Source of the DNA: Fusarium oxysporum f. sp. lycopersici 4287
Lineage: Eukaryota > Ascomycota > Sordariomycetes > Hypocreales > Nectriaceae
Direction: 5' to 3'
Assembly (NCBI RefSeq): GCF_000149955.1
Contig: NC_030987.1
Coordinates: 5,214,853 to 5,278,852 of the forward strand
DNA length: 64,000 bases
Shown here: positions 1-12,474 of the stretch, one piece after another
Layout: each line of letters starts with the position of its first letter
How positions within the stretch are numbered: position 1 is the first letter of the stretch
Notes under the pieces: generated by a model
What the model saw: the letters and a program-made list of their open reading frames with translations, nothing else
What the model was told of the DNA's origin: nothing
The model's database searches: none
Program-made: the position numbers and the translations under genes

Positions 1-637
1 NNNNNNNNNNNNNNNNNNNNNNNNNNNNNNNNNNNNNNNNNNNNNNNNNNNNNNNNNNNNNNNNNNNNNNNNNNNNNNNNNNNNNNNNNNNNNNNNNNNN
101 NNNNNNNNNNNNNNNNNNNNNNNNNNNNNNNNNNNNNNNNNNNNNNNNNNNNNNNNNNNNNNNNNNNNNNNNNNNNNNNNNNNNNNNNNNNNNNNNNNNN
201 NNNNNNNNNNNNNNNNNNNNNNNNNNNNNNNNNNNNNNNNNNNNNNNNNNNNNNNNNNNNNNNNNNNNNNNNNNNNNNNNNNNNNNNNNNNNNNNNNNNN
301 NNNNNNNNNNNNNNNNNNNNNNNNNNNNNNNNNNNNNNNNNNNNNNNNNNNNNNNNNNNNNNNNNNNNNNNNNNNNNNNNNNNNNNNNNNNNNNNNNNNN
401 NNNNNNNNNNNNNNNNNNNNNNNNNNNNNNNNNNNNNNNNNNNNNNNNNNNNNNNNNNNNNNNNNNNNNNNNNNNNNNNNNNNNNNNNNNNNNNNNNNNN
501 NNNNNNNNNNNNNNNNNNNNNNNNNNNNNNNNNNNNNNNNNNNNNNNNNNNNNNNNNNNNNNNNNNNNNNNNNNNNNNNNNNNNNNNNNNNNNNNNNNNN
601 NNNNNNNNNNNNNNNNNNNNNNNNNNNNNNNNNNNNN
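1..637. other. assembly gap (N run)
   Basis: All bases are N. The gap hides the 5' part of the LINE element that follows, including most of its ORF1. Confidence 0.99.
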
Positions 638-704
638 CACTTACGAAGCAGAGGAGGAGCCTGAGCATCCCAGGCCTGGGTCTCACCGCGAAAGCGCCGA
701 ATAG
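638..704 (+). CDS. LINE ORF1 C-terminal end (partial)
   Basis: A short frame, open from the gap edge, encodes an acidic, Pro/Glu-rich tail ending ...HRESAE before TAG at 702-704. The next ATG (723) starts ORF2 18 bases later. Position and spacing fit the end of a LINE ORF1 (nucleic-acid-binding protein), but no zinc-knuckle is visible in this remnant, so the assignment rests on context. Confidence 0.5.
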
Positions 705-722
705 TTCTCATCACTCGTCCTC

Positions 723-3700
723 ATGACTAGGAATAGACACTCGCAGACACGAAGGAACGACAAGAAGCCGCTCAGGATCTTTCAGGCCAACGTCGGCAAG
801 ATCCCCCCGGCCCACGACTGCGCCCTGGCGCTGGCCGACTCGGAACGATATGACATTGTACTCCTGCAGGAGCCGTGGACGACTCATACAGAGACCCGCT
901 TTCTGACCAAAACTCACCCGGCATACGACACATTCACACCAGTCGACATGTGGAACAGCAACGACACTCGGCCTAGAGTGATGACATATGTCAGGCGAGA
1001 CCCAAGATTTCTCGCCGACCAGATCCGGCCCTTTCAAACTCGCGATATTCTCTGGCTCACGATCAATGGCATGACGATCGTCAACTTCTATCGCCAGAAC
1101 GACGAGAGGGATTCCCTAAACACGCTGCTTCGCTGGCCTGTTCCGGAGCGCTGCCTCGTTGCTGGCGATTTCAATGCCAGGCATCGTAGTTGGCAGACGG
1201 GCCAAGCGACGAACCGCGGCCATGAGGTAGCAGGATGGGCGTCAGAGAATGACCTCAACCTTCTCAACACTCTAGATATCCCGACAAATCCACACGGCAA
1301 CACGATTGATCTGGCCTTCACCAATATGCCACTGGCCGAAGCTACCGTCGAGGACCATCTCGCCACTAGCTCCGACCACTTCACGCTCAGCTTGACCTTC
1401 CTTGACATCAGATCGACTCCGGTACAACCGGCCAAGATCCGAGTTGAGACGGAAGACGAGCTTAAACGATTCGTCGAGATTGTAGAACTGGGAGCCACGG
1501 AAATCCCCCTCACAGATTCGACCCCTGCGGAGCTGGACGAGCTCGCGTCTTCACTTGTAAGTCTACTAACATCAGCAGCGAAAGCAGCTGGCCGGCCCGC
1601 GCGGAAAGGCGGACGCCCAGCCCCCTGGTGGACGGAGGAGTGCGCCTGCGCTGCGGCTGCTTTCCGGGCCATCAGAAGAAGCTACCCCTGCGGCTTCAAC
1701 CAGGACGTTCAGATCGCCAAAAGAGACTTTCATCGTGTGGTCCGTCGGGCTAAGAGGCAGTATTGGCGGAACCTCATCGACAACTTCTCCAGCAGTAGCG
1801 CTGTTTTCAAAGCTGTCCGATGGTTGAAATCCCCTGGAGCCTTTCAGCCCCCGCCCTTGCAGGTTGACAACGTCGTGTACGAAAGCCAGATGGACAAAGC
1901 CAACGCACTCCGACAGGCTACGCTGGAACGAAGAACTGCGGAGGACGACATCGCAAACGCTTGGACACCAGTATCTCCTTCTAGGTTGATTCCTTTCTCG
2001 CCCAGGGTCTCGCTAGATGAGGCGCAGTGTGCGACCATCCAGACAGGCAATACATCGCCAGGGTCAGATAACATCACCGTCAATCTTCTCCAAGCCGTAT
2101 GGCACATCATCGGAACACATGTCCGCCGCTTGTTCGAAGGATGCCTTTCCGCAGGCCATCATCCGAAACCATTCAAGGAGGCGGAGGTGGTCATGATCGC
2201 GAAACCGGGGCGAAGAGACCTCACTGAGCCACGGGCATGGCGGCCTATCTCGCTGCTCTCCTGCCTTGGCAAGGGACTAGAGCGACTGATTGCACGCCGC
2301 CTAGCCTGGGCAGCCGTTTACTACAGCGTCCTTCACCCGCAACAAGCTGGAGCGCTTCCCAAGAGGTCTGCGACAGACCTGGTGACAGCTCTGATCCATG
2401 ATATCGAAGAAGCATTTGCACGCAAGAAGGTGGCGACTCTAGTCACAATGGATGTCCAAGGTGCTTTTGACACTGTCATGCGCAACAGGCTCGTCCTGCG
2501 CCTTCGTGAGCAAGGCTGGCCTGACTATTTGGCTCGTTGGGCCGGCTCCTTCATGAGCGGCCGGTCTGCGCGTGTCAGGTACCAAGGATACCGTCACGGC
2601 CCTCTTCTCCCCTTCCGTGCGGGCTCCCTCAGGGATCGCCGGTATCGCCGATACTCTTCCTACTCTATACTGAGCCAATCTATCGACTAGGCAATCCCTG
2701 GGGTCGCTTCGGCTATGCAGATGACACTGCCATCCTGTCTATAGGCGACACAGTAGATGAGACTACTGCCATGGCATCCAGCTCCATCGCAGAGATGGTG
2801 CGTTGGGGCGCGGCAAACGGCGTCTCCTTCGACCCAAAGAAGACCGAAGTAATGCACTTCTCCCGCAGTAAGCTCAGCACCGCGCCGGCAGTACGTCACG
2901 GCGATGTCGAGAAACACCCCGAGCTAGCTCTGCGCTGGCTTGGCATTTGGCTCGACAGCAGACTATCATTCCGCGTCCACGTCGAGAAGTGGGCGGCGAA
3001 GGCAAAGGCCGTCGCCTACCACTTGCGAGGACTCACCAACACAATACATGGCCCTCTTCCGAGTGCCGTGCGAGGTGCCGTCAGAGCTTGTGTTGAGCCG
3101 GTGCTACTCCACGGATCTGAAGCGTGGTACCCGGGCACCAACAGGCCGCGGTGGAGCCAGCCCAACAAAGACACACCGTCTAGTAACCAGCATCTCATAC
3201 AGAGAATGAACAAAGCCTTGAATCAATCCATGAGAGCTATAGTGCCCGTCTGGAAAACGACACCCATCACCATCTTGCACAGAGAAAGTGGGATACCACC
3301 AGTCGATCAACTGCTCGAAGCCAGACGACTCAGGTTCTCCGCACGACTCAAATCACTCGACGACACCCATCCTCTTGTGAGAAGAGCGGCGCCACCGCGT
3401 CAGCCTACTTACCATGATCTCATCAAGCGCAAATACCAAGCACAAGCAGAAAGCAGCTTTAGAACACGTCTCCGACGCACAGACGAGCTTCTCGGGCAGT
3501 GCGCGCGTCCCAAGCTCATCCAGAAACGCTTCCAACAAGAACAGATACCACCACTACAGACTGCATCGAAAGAGAAGACAGCTGAGGCTTTCCTCCGCTG
3601 GGTCAAGTCACTCGACCCGCTCACCTTGGTCGTCTACTCGGACGGCTCTCTGTCCGAGAAAGGGGTTGCAAGCTACGGCTTCACCATTCACCAGGACGAC

Positions 3701-4468
3701 TTGCCCATCTTTGATGGATCGGATCGCCTTGGACCTGCTGAGGTCTTCGACGCTGAAGCTACCGGGGCGTTGGAGGGCCTCAAGGCTGCCCTAAACCTGC
3801 GAGAATCAGCAACACAAAACATTTTCATCTGCCTAGATAACCTGGCGGCCGCCACGTGCCTGCAAGGCACACCATCCGACTCCTCTCAACACATCTTTCT
3901 CGAGTTCCAGGCTCTGGTGACATCGCATGGAGCCGTCCAGGTCCGTTGGGTACCAGGACACACTGACATCCCTGGCAACGAACAGGCCGACAAACTGGCA
4001 AAAGCAGCATCATCACTCCCTGAGCCCGAAGGTGCTCGCTCAACGTTGGCTTACCTACGAAGGATCGCAAGACAAAAACCGAAGGACACATTCAAGGCAT
4101 GGTGGTCCGCTTCCGCTCCTGAGCAGTACAAGAGACTCAATCTCAAGGCGACTATAGGCTGCCCGCCGGAGCTATCACTCCCGCGTGTAGCCTTGCACCA
4201 TCTGCTGGCAGCGAGATCCCTCCATGGAGACTTCGCTGCATACCACGAGAGGTTCGACCACGACGATGCACGCCTAGTCTGCTCATGCGGCCGACGCAAA
4301 GCACCGGATCACATCTTCTACTGCAGAAAGGTGCCACCGCGCCATCGGATGAGGCTCGCACCCTCACCGAATGCAGCGGTCAACCTTACAATGGGAAGAG
4401 ACTTCACCAAATTTGTCGACTTGTCCAAGAACAGCGCGTTCTTTGGAAAGATTTGTCCTCGCTATTAG
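723..4468 (+). pseudogene. LINE ORF2: endonuclease, reverse transcriptase, RNase H (one frameshift)
   Basis: ORF2 nicks target DNA and copies the element's RNA. The N-terminal APE-type endonuclease shows IFQANVGKIP, LLQEPWT, GDFNARHRSW and SSDHFTLSL. The reverse transcriptase shows WRPISLLSCLGKGLERLI, VTMDVQGAFDTV, GLPQGSPVSPILF and the catalytic FGYADD. The RNase H domain shows VVYSDGSLSEKG, an acidic DAEATGALEGL segment and VPGHTDIPGNEQADKLAK. A CxC...H...C motif lies near the C-terminus. The frame opened at 723 closes at 2690, while the homologous continuation runs in the -1 frame to TAG at 4466-4468. The switch lies near 2620-2630, just before GLPQGSP, and fits loss of one base. No other break was seen, so this copy may be very young, or the break may be a sequencing error. 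Confidence 0.9.
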
Positions 4469-4960
4469 GCGACCGCGACCCGAGAGGCACTCGCAACTCT
4501 CCTTCCCTCTTTATCCTTTCACATTTCCTTTGTCACCTTTCTCTCTCATACATATTCATGGCCGGGTGAAGGGCGTTGCTGCGCCCTTCATCTGGCCGAG
4601 AACATTTGAGGCAGTCCCGAGCTGCCGCGTGCACAAGCTGATCTCAGCTTCTCTGACATCAGGACTGATGAACGGCTGCAATTTTGCAGCCACGCCTGGT
4701 CATCCCGCTGACGGGTAACAGGCTCGGTACGATGCGCCATTTGTGCCGATGATATGCTGGATAGTGTGTAATCTGTCGACGCGTTCGTAGAAATTGGATT
4801 TCAAGGGGGGTGTCTAATTTCGCGTCGCGAATGATAATCCCCCGTAACCAATGGCTTTCTGTACTTAGCGTTTAGATAGATCCGATTTTCCCTAGCCCAG
4901 CACGTCCTGTGCCCCATTAGGGGACTTTCGGGGCCTACGGCCCCCCGGACGAAAAATATA

Positions 4961-5000
4961 CATAACATAACATAACATAACATAACATAACATAACATAA
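4961..5000 (+). repeat. (CATAA)8 LINE 3' tail
   Basis: Eight perfect tandem copies of CATAA lie about 490 bases after the ORF2 stop. Short tandem arrays replace poly(A) at the 3' end of several fungal LINE families, so this probably marks the element's end. Confidence 0.75.
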
Positions 5001-5980
5001 ATGCCTTTCTTTACTCTCTGTTCTATGGCATCGGTGAATTATTATTGTTAGTCTGGGTGCTCCCTTCTTACTTATTCCATATGCAGGTCAGATTGCTGCT
5101 AGCTGCCTAGGTGATTTATACTCCCTGTACCTGAGCGGTGTATAAGGCGCTGGCATGGGTCCTCGTCTAGGCTCGGCTGGATCTCAACTTCCAGACAGCT
5201 ATTGGGCGTGTGATGCCATGCTGCGTAACACTGCTTGCTCTCTGGCGCCTGCCGGAGGATTTGGGCTTATATGCTAGGCAGTTGGCAGCACACCTACCTG
5301 GCGGCCGGCCTCTGGGCTGGCCCAACGCATATCTCTTAGTTATAGACACTGGTGTGGTTGCCGGCGGGGTAAGCTACAAGTCCTTGTACTACTAGTTAAC
5401 CCTTGTAACTCGGCCGTCTTCTTCAGCTAGATCTCAACTTCTAGACAAGAGGGCGTAAGGTTGAATCCTCCTTTTGACCCGTGGCAGCTGTCCCTTACAC
5501 TTCTAAGGTTGTAAGTTTTATGCGGTTCTGAGTTGAGTATAGGGTAGGCAGGTTAGACTTGGTAGAAATAAGCAGAGGTATAGGGAAGGTAAGTGAGGTG
5601 AAAATGGTGGCTTGGGTTAAGTGCCAGCGGCAGATGGGTATAGGGTAGGTAAGTCAGACCTCAAAGCCCTACTCTTCTATTCCTAATTGTCGTGTACCCT
5701 TAATTGTCGCCTACCCCTGTTTATTTGTCACGTGTTTGTTTATCTCCTGTCTATTCCCATATGACCATACTATGGTGACTTATGTTTTCTCATTTCGATC
5801 GAGAGTCTGCCGGCGCATTACTTACGCGTGTTTACACGCTTAAACGCGTACTTCAGCTTTTTTACATCGTCTACTCTCTTTGCTGTAATTTCAATTCGAG
5901 GTTTCGTCCAACGATCTTTAAAAGCTCGTGCCATCAAAAGGCCAGTGACTATAAACCACTTTCACTACATCCTTATTATT
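5001..5980. other. non-coding stretch with short internal repeats
   Basis: No convincing gene. An AGATCTCAACTT-like block occurs twice (about 5180 and 5430), and TATAGGGTAGG/AAGGTAAGT-type units recur between 5537 and 5660. The stretch from 5780 is T-rich. Confidence 0.5.
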
Positions 5981-5984
5981 CGTC

Positions 5985-6060
5985 CCAATTTCACTGAAAG
6001 AGGAAATTTACAACTGCTCATTGGCTTGCACCCCTGCTAGTTCCTCTTTTACTGAAAAAG
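5985..6060 (-). pseudogene. OrsD-type Cys/His motif remnant, copy A
   Basis: On the minus strand this reads a CPFFSKRGT-like segment, and its two ends (ACTGAAAGAGG and CCTCTTTTACTGAAAA on the plus strand) match those of the larger remnant near 14127-14240. That copy lies beside a recognisable OrsD/DUF3505 domain, so both probably derive from that family. It is too short and broken to encode anything. Confidence 0.35.
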
Positions 6061-6119
6061 GGACAGTGTTTTGCAAGTTCTTGCACATTTTCTGATTAAA
6101 AATGCGTGGTGAAACTTCC

Positions 6120-6572
6120 TCATTGGCTACTTTGTTCTTTCATTGCAACCTGCGCAGCTAGCTTTACTTTTGTGGCACAGAGTGATACTATCTCATGACT
6201 GGGTGTTGAATCCTGGGGTTTGAAGCACAATGCATCAAGGACAGTGACAGTATGAATACTCCGAGCTCCCTTGGAGCTGAATCTGATAAGTTCATCAACG
6301 CTCTTCAGCGTCTTGCATCGCTTCACAAACTCGCCAAAGGTTCCGTGGTAAGTTTGCGATTCATGCGGTCGCTCCAGAAGTATGACCACGTCGGATAGGC
6401 CAGATGCGAGACTGCATGCCTGGTCGATTTCGTCTCTTCGTCGTCCAAATTCGTCGCCGAACTTCCTGATGAGATTCACGGCTTTGATGTCCTGCAAAGT
6501 TGACAAGCAAACCGGTGGCTCAAAGATGAGTTTCTGGACGCAGCGGGGAACGGGTATGTCAAGGCATAGCAT
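6120..6572 (-). CDS. fragment of a fungal conserved hypothetical protein
   Basis: A 150-residue frame from ATG at 6572. Its composition looks like a real soluble protein, and its C-terminal half contains SIHTVTVLDALCFKPQD, which resembles a segment (VTVLDAxSFKP) of uncharacterised fungal proteins as I recall them. No catalytic motif could be named. The frame stops soon after this motif, where family members as recalled would continue, so it is probably a truncated copy. Upstream (plus-strand right) the sequence soon enters the 6754-7062 gap, so a missing 5' exon cannot be excluded. Confidence 0.4.
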   Translation of the reverse strand: MLCLDIPVPRCVQKLIFEPPVCLSTLQDIKAVNLIRKFGDEFGRRRDEIDQACSLASGLSDVVILLERPHESQTYHGTFGEFVKRCKTLKSVDELIRFSSKGARSIHTVTVLDALCFKPQDSTPSHEIVSLCATKVKLAAQVAMKEQSSQ

Positions 6573-6753
6573 TATGCTATCAAGACCATAAAGTCGCCTA
6601 TCACGCTATGATTTGAGATGCAAGCTATAGATTGATAGTCCGAATAAACTCTCGGTACTGCCTTTTTCAGATTACAATCGAAGATCAGCGAACGAACAAA
6701 GTTCATCTATCTGATGAGCTATCACTTAAGCCTCAAGTCAGCAAATTAAAAGA

Positions 6754-7062
6754 NNNNNNNNNNNNNNNNNNNNNNNNNNNNNNNNNNNNNNNNNNNNNNN
6801 NNNNNNNNNNNNNNNNNNNNNNNNNNNNNNNNNNNNNNNNNNNNNNNNNNNNNNNNNNNNNNNNNNNNNNNNNNNNNNNNNNNNNNNNNNNNNNNNNNNN
6901 NNNNNNNNNNNNNNNNNNNNNNNNNNNNNNNNNNNNNNNNNNNNNNNNNNNNNNNNNNNNNNNNNNNNNNNNNNNNNNNNNNNNNNNNNNNNNNNNNNNN
7001 NNNNNNNNNNNNNNNNNNNNNNNNNNNNNNNNNNNNNNNNNNNNNNNNNNNNNNNNNNNNNN
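6754..7062. other. assembly gap (N run)
   Basis: All bases are N. The gap separates the conserved-hypothetical fragment from the upstream region of the HET gene. Confidence 0.99.
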
Positions 7063-7479
7063 CCCTATCGGAGGCTTGAAAGAGGCCAGCCTGACCGGCT
7101 GCAGCCACATACAGCCCTTTTGCTGGGGTGAACAAGGCAGACTTCGACACATGTTAGTCCGGGCACAGGGGGTTAATGCTAGTCAACTGACCACGTAGCT
7201 GACACACAAGGCCAGTGAGTATGCAGTGACATTTGTGGCAAACTAACAATGCAGGTCGACCTTGCAGCCTAATAGTTATTGGTATTGTGGATGGCTGTAC
7301 AAATCTAGTGGTGGAATCGCATTAGGGTGGCTGTGGCTGTGGCTGTGTTGATATCAGCACTAGGTTTCCAAAGTCTTTTGGCAATTACACTTATATTTAT
7401 TCTGGAATCCCTCTCCAGTTTACCCGTTCCATTCAATATTTATCCAAGCGCACGCCATAATTTTGCTTTTTTGCTCTCA

Positions 7480-9797
7480 ATGTCGCCCCCACACGCACCA
7501 ACGGAGCCTACATCCGATGATTGCCATGTCGAGAATTACTGCTCAAATGCGAGGCTTTCGCAAGCGCTGAGGCCTAGTTTTGGAGTTGGACTGGGACAAC
7601 TTAATGGTAATACATTTACATTGAAATCGCGTACTTATGCCCCACAAGAACTCTTAGTTCTGGACCCCCTGAAGAATTGGAATACAGGTTAGTTTATTCG
7701 TTCATTCAAGTTACGTAGTAGTGCGGTTATAGTCTGCAATGTTTCAAGGGACAAACTAATATGTGAAACATGTTTAGAATTGATTCTCGATAATCAATGG
7801 CCACCAATACAAACTTTCATGCTGGATACTGATTCATCACTCCGAAACGGGTTATCTCTCCGAAACGGGCGAAGCGCTGGAATCTATCACTGCCTGCCTG
7901 CGGGTGACAAGATTCGGCTTCTGGAGATTCTTCCAGGCGTCGGGCGTACTCTTCGATGCAAACTTCATGTGTGCAGTCTGGAGAGAAAAAGGATAGCATT
8001 CGAAGTCCTATCTTATACTTGGGGGATGGCCGGTCCAGCAGGCTCTTAGAGGTTGAAATCACGGCAAATGGCATAACCTTCATGCTCAGTATTTCCGGTA
8101 ACTTGGATGCTGCTTTACGGGCACTACGACGAAGCGATGTCCCTAGACTGGTATGGGCCGATGCGATCTGTATCAATCAGGATGATATCAAAGAGCGAGG
8201 AGAGCAAGTTAGAATGATGGGCCAGATATTCAGCGGGGCTTTCCAGGTCGTGATATGGCTTGGTGAGGACGAAGACTACTGTTTCGGCAGTCAAACGCTA
8301 CTTGCGTCCTCCCTTTCGTCGTTCGCAGAGGCTTTTTCCAGGACATGCTCACTTGTCAATGAATGGTTGGCTAAGAGCGGCAGCAAAGATACCAAGGCAA
8401 CGTACTCCAAAGTCTCGGCGGATGGGTACTCTACATCGCGACATTCTAAGAATGACAGTGATATTAGAATCAGCTCCCAGGACAGGGAATCCGCCGAGCA
8501 AGGTCGTCTTACTCGCTCCACATTATTGTGGCTTTTTGAAAGGCGATGGTTTTCCCGTGTTTGGGTTATCCAGGAATCTGTTCTCGCCAGGCACGCTGTT
8601 GTACAATTCGGGTCCTACCAGATCTCATGGAACTGGATTGGAATCGCCGCAGCCCTTATTGTGAACAACCCAATGCTTACACCAGATGGCTTAGAGCGTG
8701 AAACAATCCCGACCGGCGTATCTAACGCTTATCTCATGTATCGACTTTCCGAGTCATAAATCCCTTTTCAACGTCTCAGGCTTTCATTCGCTCAACTGCT
8801 ACAGGTTACTCGGCAATTTCACTGCAAAGAGCCAAGAGACAAAGTTTATGGCCTGCTTGGGCTTCAGACCACAGATTCGATAACGGAAAGGGTCACTCCT
8901 GACTACAGCTCGGAAACTAGTACGGAAGGATCTATGAGGACGTAGCATGGTTGATGCTAGAGTCTGAGTCACCCCTTAGGTTTCTTTCAAGCGCGGGGAC
9001 ATTCGGAGAATATAAATGTTCAGGCCCATGGTGGATTCCAAGCTGGCATAAACCCCGAGTCTGGACAATACTTCCCACAGAGTCACATCAACAGTTTTGA
9101 TGCGGAGTGGACAACCCAATGAAGGTCTACCAGACTGGCCAGACAACCCACCTCTCGCTTGAAGGTGTGATCGTCGATCGAATTGACACTCATATGGGGG
9201 GTAGGTGGTCGGGTATGAACTTGGGGTGCCTCGAACGGCCGGTTGCGGACCGACGCTGGGCCTTTTTGAGTAGGCCTAGATGGTGTGAGAAAGCTTGGCA
9301 AGATTATGCTATCACCCTGACGTGCGGGGGCGAAGGAAGAGGCTGTGTGGTGAATGACGTGAACTCTCACCTTGCCGACTTTGCAGCCGCATTGCTCTCT
9401 GGCAGTCTGGATTGGGTTACAGGAGAACTCATGGCACTTGACAGAGTCCTTGGGTCTGGAAAAGGTGATGTCATGCAGTTGGACTATCTCGAGGTTGTCG
9501 CAAAGGCCGGAGATGCACGTCGATATGTCAGAGCTGTAGCACCTGTGTACGAGGGGCTATAGAATGTTCGTAACCAAATCAGGTCGCTTCGGCATTGGGC
9601 CTGTTGATATGGAGGATGATGACCAACTGTGTGTGTTGTTCGGTGCTGAGGTTCCTTTCTTGCTGAGACCGAAGGGAAATGACTACTTAGTGGTTAGGGA
9701 GTGTTATGTGCACGATATGATGGAAGGCAATATTCTCCGTGAGCTTGCTTCTAACCCAGACGGCTCGTTAAAGGCTACTTTTTTAAATCTTATCTAA
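7480..9797 (+). pseudogene. heterokaryon-incompatibility (HET-domain) protein, broken
   Basis: HET proteins trigger growth arrest or cell death when unlike fungal strains fuse. Exon 1 starts at ATG 7480 (MSPPHAPTEP). A GT-AG intron fits at 7688-7777. The HET domain (PF06985) shows LRCKLHVCSLERKRIAFEVLSYTWG, then PRLVWADAICINQDD, FQVVIWLGED and RRWFSRVWVIQE. A CKEPRDKVYGLLGL block (8823 on) and the typical C-terminal block FVTKSGRFGIGPVDM...RECYVHDMMEG (9564-9797) follow. Breaks: a -1 frameshift near 8030, an in-frame TAA at 8757-8759, a frameshift near 8930, a TGA at 9098-9100, and a frameshift just before 9562. It is clearly a pseudogene, damaged by indels rather than by RIP alone. A fragment of another HET C-terminus lies at 12475-12633. 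Confidence 0.88.
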
Positions 9798-10379
9798 TAT
9801 CGCAGATTGCATGTTAGGAGGGTATTAAGTCAGGGTTGGGATAGGGTTAGTATTAAACTATCTAAGCTATCTTTGCCCAGTTGCTTCTATCTAACTATAC
9901 TATAGTATAAAGGACTGAGTGGAGAGGTATAGAGAAGTAGTAATAAAGAGAGAGAATTTTAGTAAATACTCTTATAACATACATGATAAACGAGTAGGAC
10001 AGATAAGCAGGCGTGACACTGTTTTTAACCCTACTACAATGATTGCCGCGAACATTGCAACGCAATACACATGTTCTGGTCCGTGCATGCTAGACGTCTC
10101 TCTAATTTCCCCAGAGTTATATCGTAATATATTCTTTTCGTCCATGCACGCTTTTAGGGTTCGCGGAGCTACGGTGGAACCCCTATTATTTCTCTATTAT
10201 TAGATAACGCTGACTTGCCTTTCCTTCCTGACCAAGCTGAAGTTTTAAAGAACATTTAATACGTATTTGCAATTGCCTCATCCTAGGTTACCCTCGCCCC
10301 TTTCGTTTCTTTTAAACCCTCTTTCTATAAGGCCTTAGAAATATATTCAAATTAGAGCTCGATGATAAGTTTTGCAACG
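9798..10379. other. AT-rich non-coding stretch
   Basis: No gene, RNA or repeat could be supported. The sequence becomes increasingly rich in TA dinucleotides toward the decayed relic that follows. Confidence 0.5.
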
Positions 10380-12335
10380 ACTAGATTTAATATTCTCAAC
10401 CAACTTACTCTTCGCATCGACCCAGATGCAAAGGTGTTAATTTGCTGCCGGTCGACCTGTTGATATGCACTTTCCGTAAAAGGGTCTGCTATTACTACGC
10501 ACCTGAGAGTAAAGCACTATGTTAGATACGATAAGCGCAAGGGTTTAACCGAATTCCTTAAAGGTCTAGGCTAGTTATATCTGGGTAATCCTAGTGCTAT
10601 GCTGCTCCCTAAAGACGGCTGCTTAGAATATCCTGACTTGCATATCTACGAGGGGTATGCCTGCCGGAAATACCTACTCCATACCACTAAATTCTTATCC
10701 CTAATGTGCTATATTTTAGCTTAGTATTTCTAAGGGAAGTCTCCCGAAAAGCAGGAGCTAGATAAGTTTTACAATAAGGCCTGGCTATAGGCATAGATAG
10801 CAGGGTTAAACCAGTCTCGAAGGTATTGGATTATTAGTCATGGCGGTCTTACTGACTAGTAATGGTATCTAAGCTTATCTCATATCTATAAAAGAGTAAG
10901 AATGACTTTTAAAGCTTAGTAAAAATATATTAACCTATATAGAATTAGGAGGTATTAAAATAAATAGCTAAGGAGACCTTCTTAGATTTAAAGAGTAAAT
11001 ATTATAGATTAAAAGGATAGGTTAGGATAAGATATATTATAGGAGAAGTTAAGATATACTAGTTGTCCTTGCAGCAGTATTATTCTCTTAAGGCGCTAGG
11101 CCTTATCTTCTTAGTTATTAAGGGACTAATAGTTTACATAAAGATATTTTTAATACTATAGAAGATAAACAGAAGATTATAGCTATTCTTAAAGTATTAG
11201 ATATACTTTTGGATTAATATAAGAATACTACTTATAAAATAAGTAGAAGTATCCTCTATTAGCTTAGGAGTATATATACTTTAGTAGGCTACCTAAAACC
11301 CTTTATCCTTATATAATACCCCTTAAGTAATAGAAAGTATTATATACTTTTTAAATACTATCTTCTGCTTATTTTGCAATTATATTATATAAGCCTATAT
11401 ACTTTAGATAGGCTTATAGGTATTTAGTTTAAGAGAAAGTAATTTAGGTTTATTAAGGTAATATAAAACTATAAATTACTATCTAATCTTAATACTTAAT
11501 TACCTTATATATAGCTATCTTTACCTAAAAAATAAAATAGCTCCTTAAGTTAATTTATATAGTAATATCTTTTATATAATTACTCTAAGAATAAATATAA
11601 AGATAATAACAAGGAGAATATTATAGAAAGTTCTAAAGAAGATTACAAGTACTAAAGCAATAAGAGCCAAGTTATACAGCATACTAGAAATAAGAAACCA
11701 AGGGGAGATAAACAAGTATTACAAGAGCTTATAGAACTAGTATTCAGTCTAAGCCTATCGCTATACACTAAACAAGTAACTGATGGCTAACCTAGTTCTA
11801 CTCTGCTAGTCTTCTTCAGTAGAATCCTAGGATTCTCTTCATCTTTAGGGATATTCCTTCCAGCAAAGTTATATACGCCTTACCTCTCAGGCTTATTGTA
11901 TATTTAGCGCATATTATTCCTTAACATAGTGCTCCCCCTTCGTGAATACCCTACTCTAGAGCTATCGCAGCATCCACGGACAAAACAATTAGAAAGGCTC
12001 GAAATCATAAGAAATAAATACATGGTAATAGGGTCCTAGTCGGCTTTTAAAGAAATAATCAGTCTTCGCAGCTATGGCCGAGTCATAGCACGATCGGAGT
12101 CGCCAGCGTTCCTACTGCATTAGAGTAAAGATAGCCAGACTATGCATTGCGGAGATCTATTTCATATTATTATAGCTGAATTTCGACTCCTAAGTAAACA
12201 CATTATTCAGCAAACAGATAGGCTTAGAGAAGAATTAATATTTAGATAGGGTCACTTTATCGGCTTAAGCCGACTAAAGGATAACCTTAAGAACGCCGAA
12301 AAGGGCTTTTCCTTTATAATATATTAAGAAAATAA
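10380..12335 (+). pseudogene. OrsD/DUF3505-family protein, RIP-decayed relic
   Basis: Near 10389-10710 one frame reads a Cys-x-Cys...His-x-His zinc-type segment (VLICCRSTC, then TTHLRVKHYVRYDKRKGLTEF), followed by PKDGCLEYPDLHIYEGYACR. This is the pattern of the fungal OrsD (PF12013) domain. From about 11850 a second part reads LPLREYPTLELSQHPRTKQ, NKYMVIGS, FKEIISLRSYGRVIARSESP and LSRLKDNLKNAEKGFSFI, matching the distal part of large proteins of this family as recalled. Stops are TAG/TAA/TGA where Gln, Trp or Arg are expected, the RIP signature. The 10900-11800 middle is too decayed to read. The function of the intact family is not established. Confidence 0.6.
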
Positions 12336-12474
12336 CATAGATAATGCATACCTTTAACTATGCGAGCGAACCTGCTCTGTTCATCGTGGAGGCCTGACCA
12401 TCAAGGGAAACAGGAATCAGAAAGCTGTCTTCAAGTATATTCAAGCAGAGGAGGCATTATATAAGTACTTGAGC

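Larger units (their letters stand above)
638..5000 (+). mobile_element. LINE retrotransposon with RNase H (Tad1/I-like)
   Basis: A non-LTR retrotransposon, cut on the left by the gap. It contains the end of ORF1 (638-704), a long ORF2 with endonuclease, reverse transcriptase and RNase H (723-4468), a 3' UTR of about 490 bases, and a terminal array of eight CATAA units (4961-5000), a tail type common in fungal LINEs. Base composition is balanced and there is no RIP pattern of Gln/Trp stops, unlike most other elements in this window. Apart from one frameshift it looks recently active. The clade is inferred from the domain order and the C-terminal Cys/His motif. The exact 3' boundary and target duplication could not be fixed. 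Confidence 0.9.

Noticed and set aside
1088..1672. 194-codon minus-strand frame in the LINE
   Set aside because: It lies opposite the endonuclease domain and reads as its Ser/Arg-rich shadow.
4961..5000. CRISPR-like or telomeric array
   Set aside because: The CATAA repeats have no spacers and do not match the TTAGGG telomere unit; position after a LINE ORF2 explains them.
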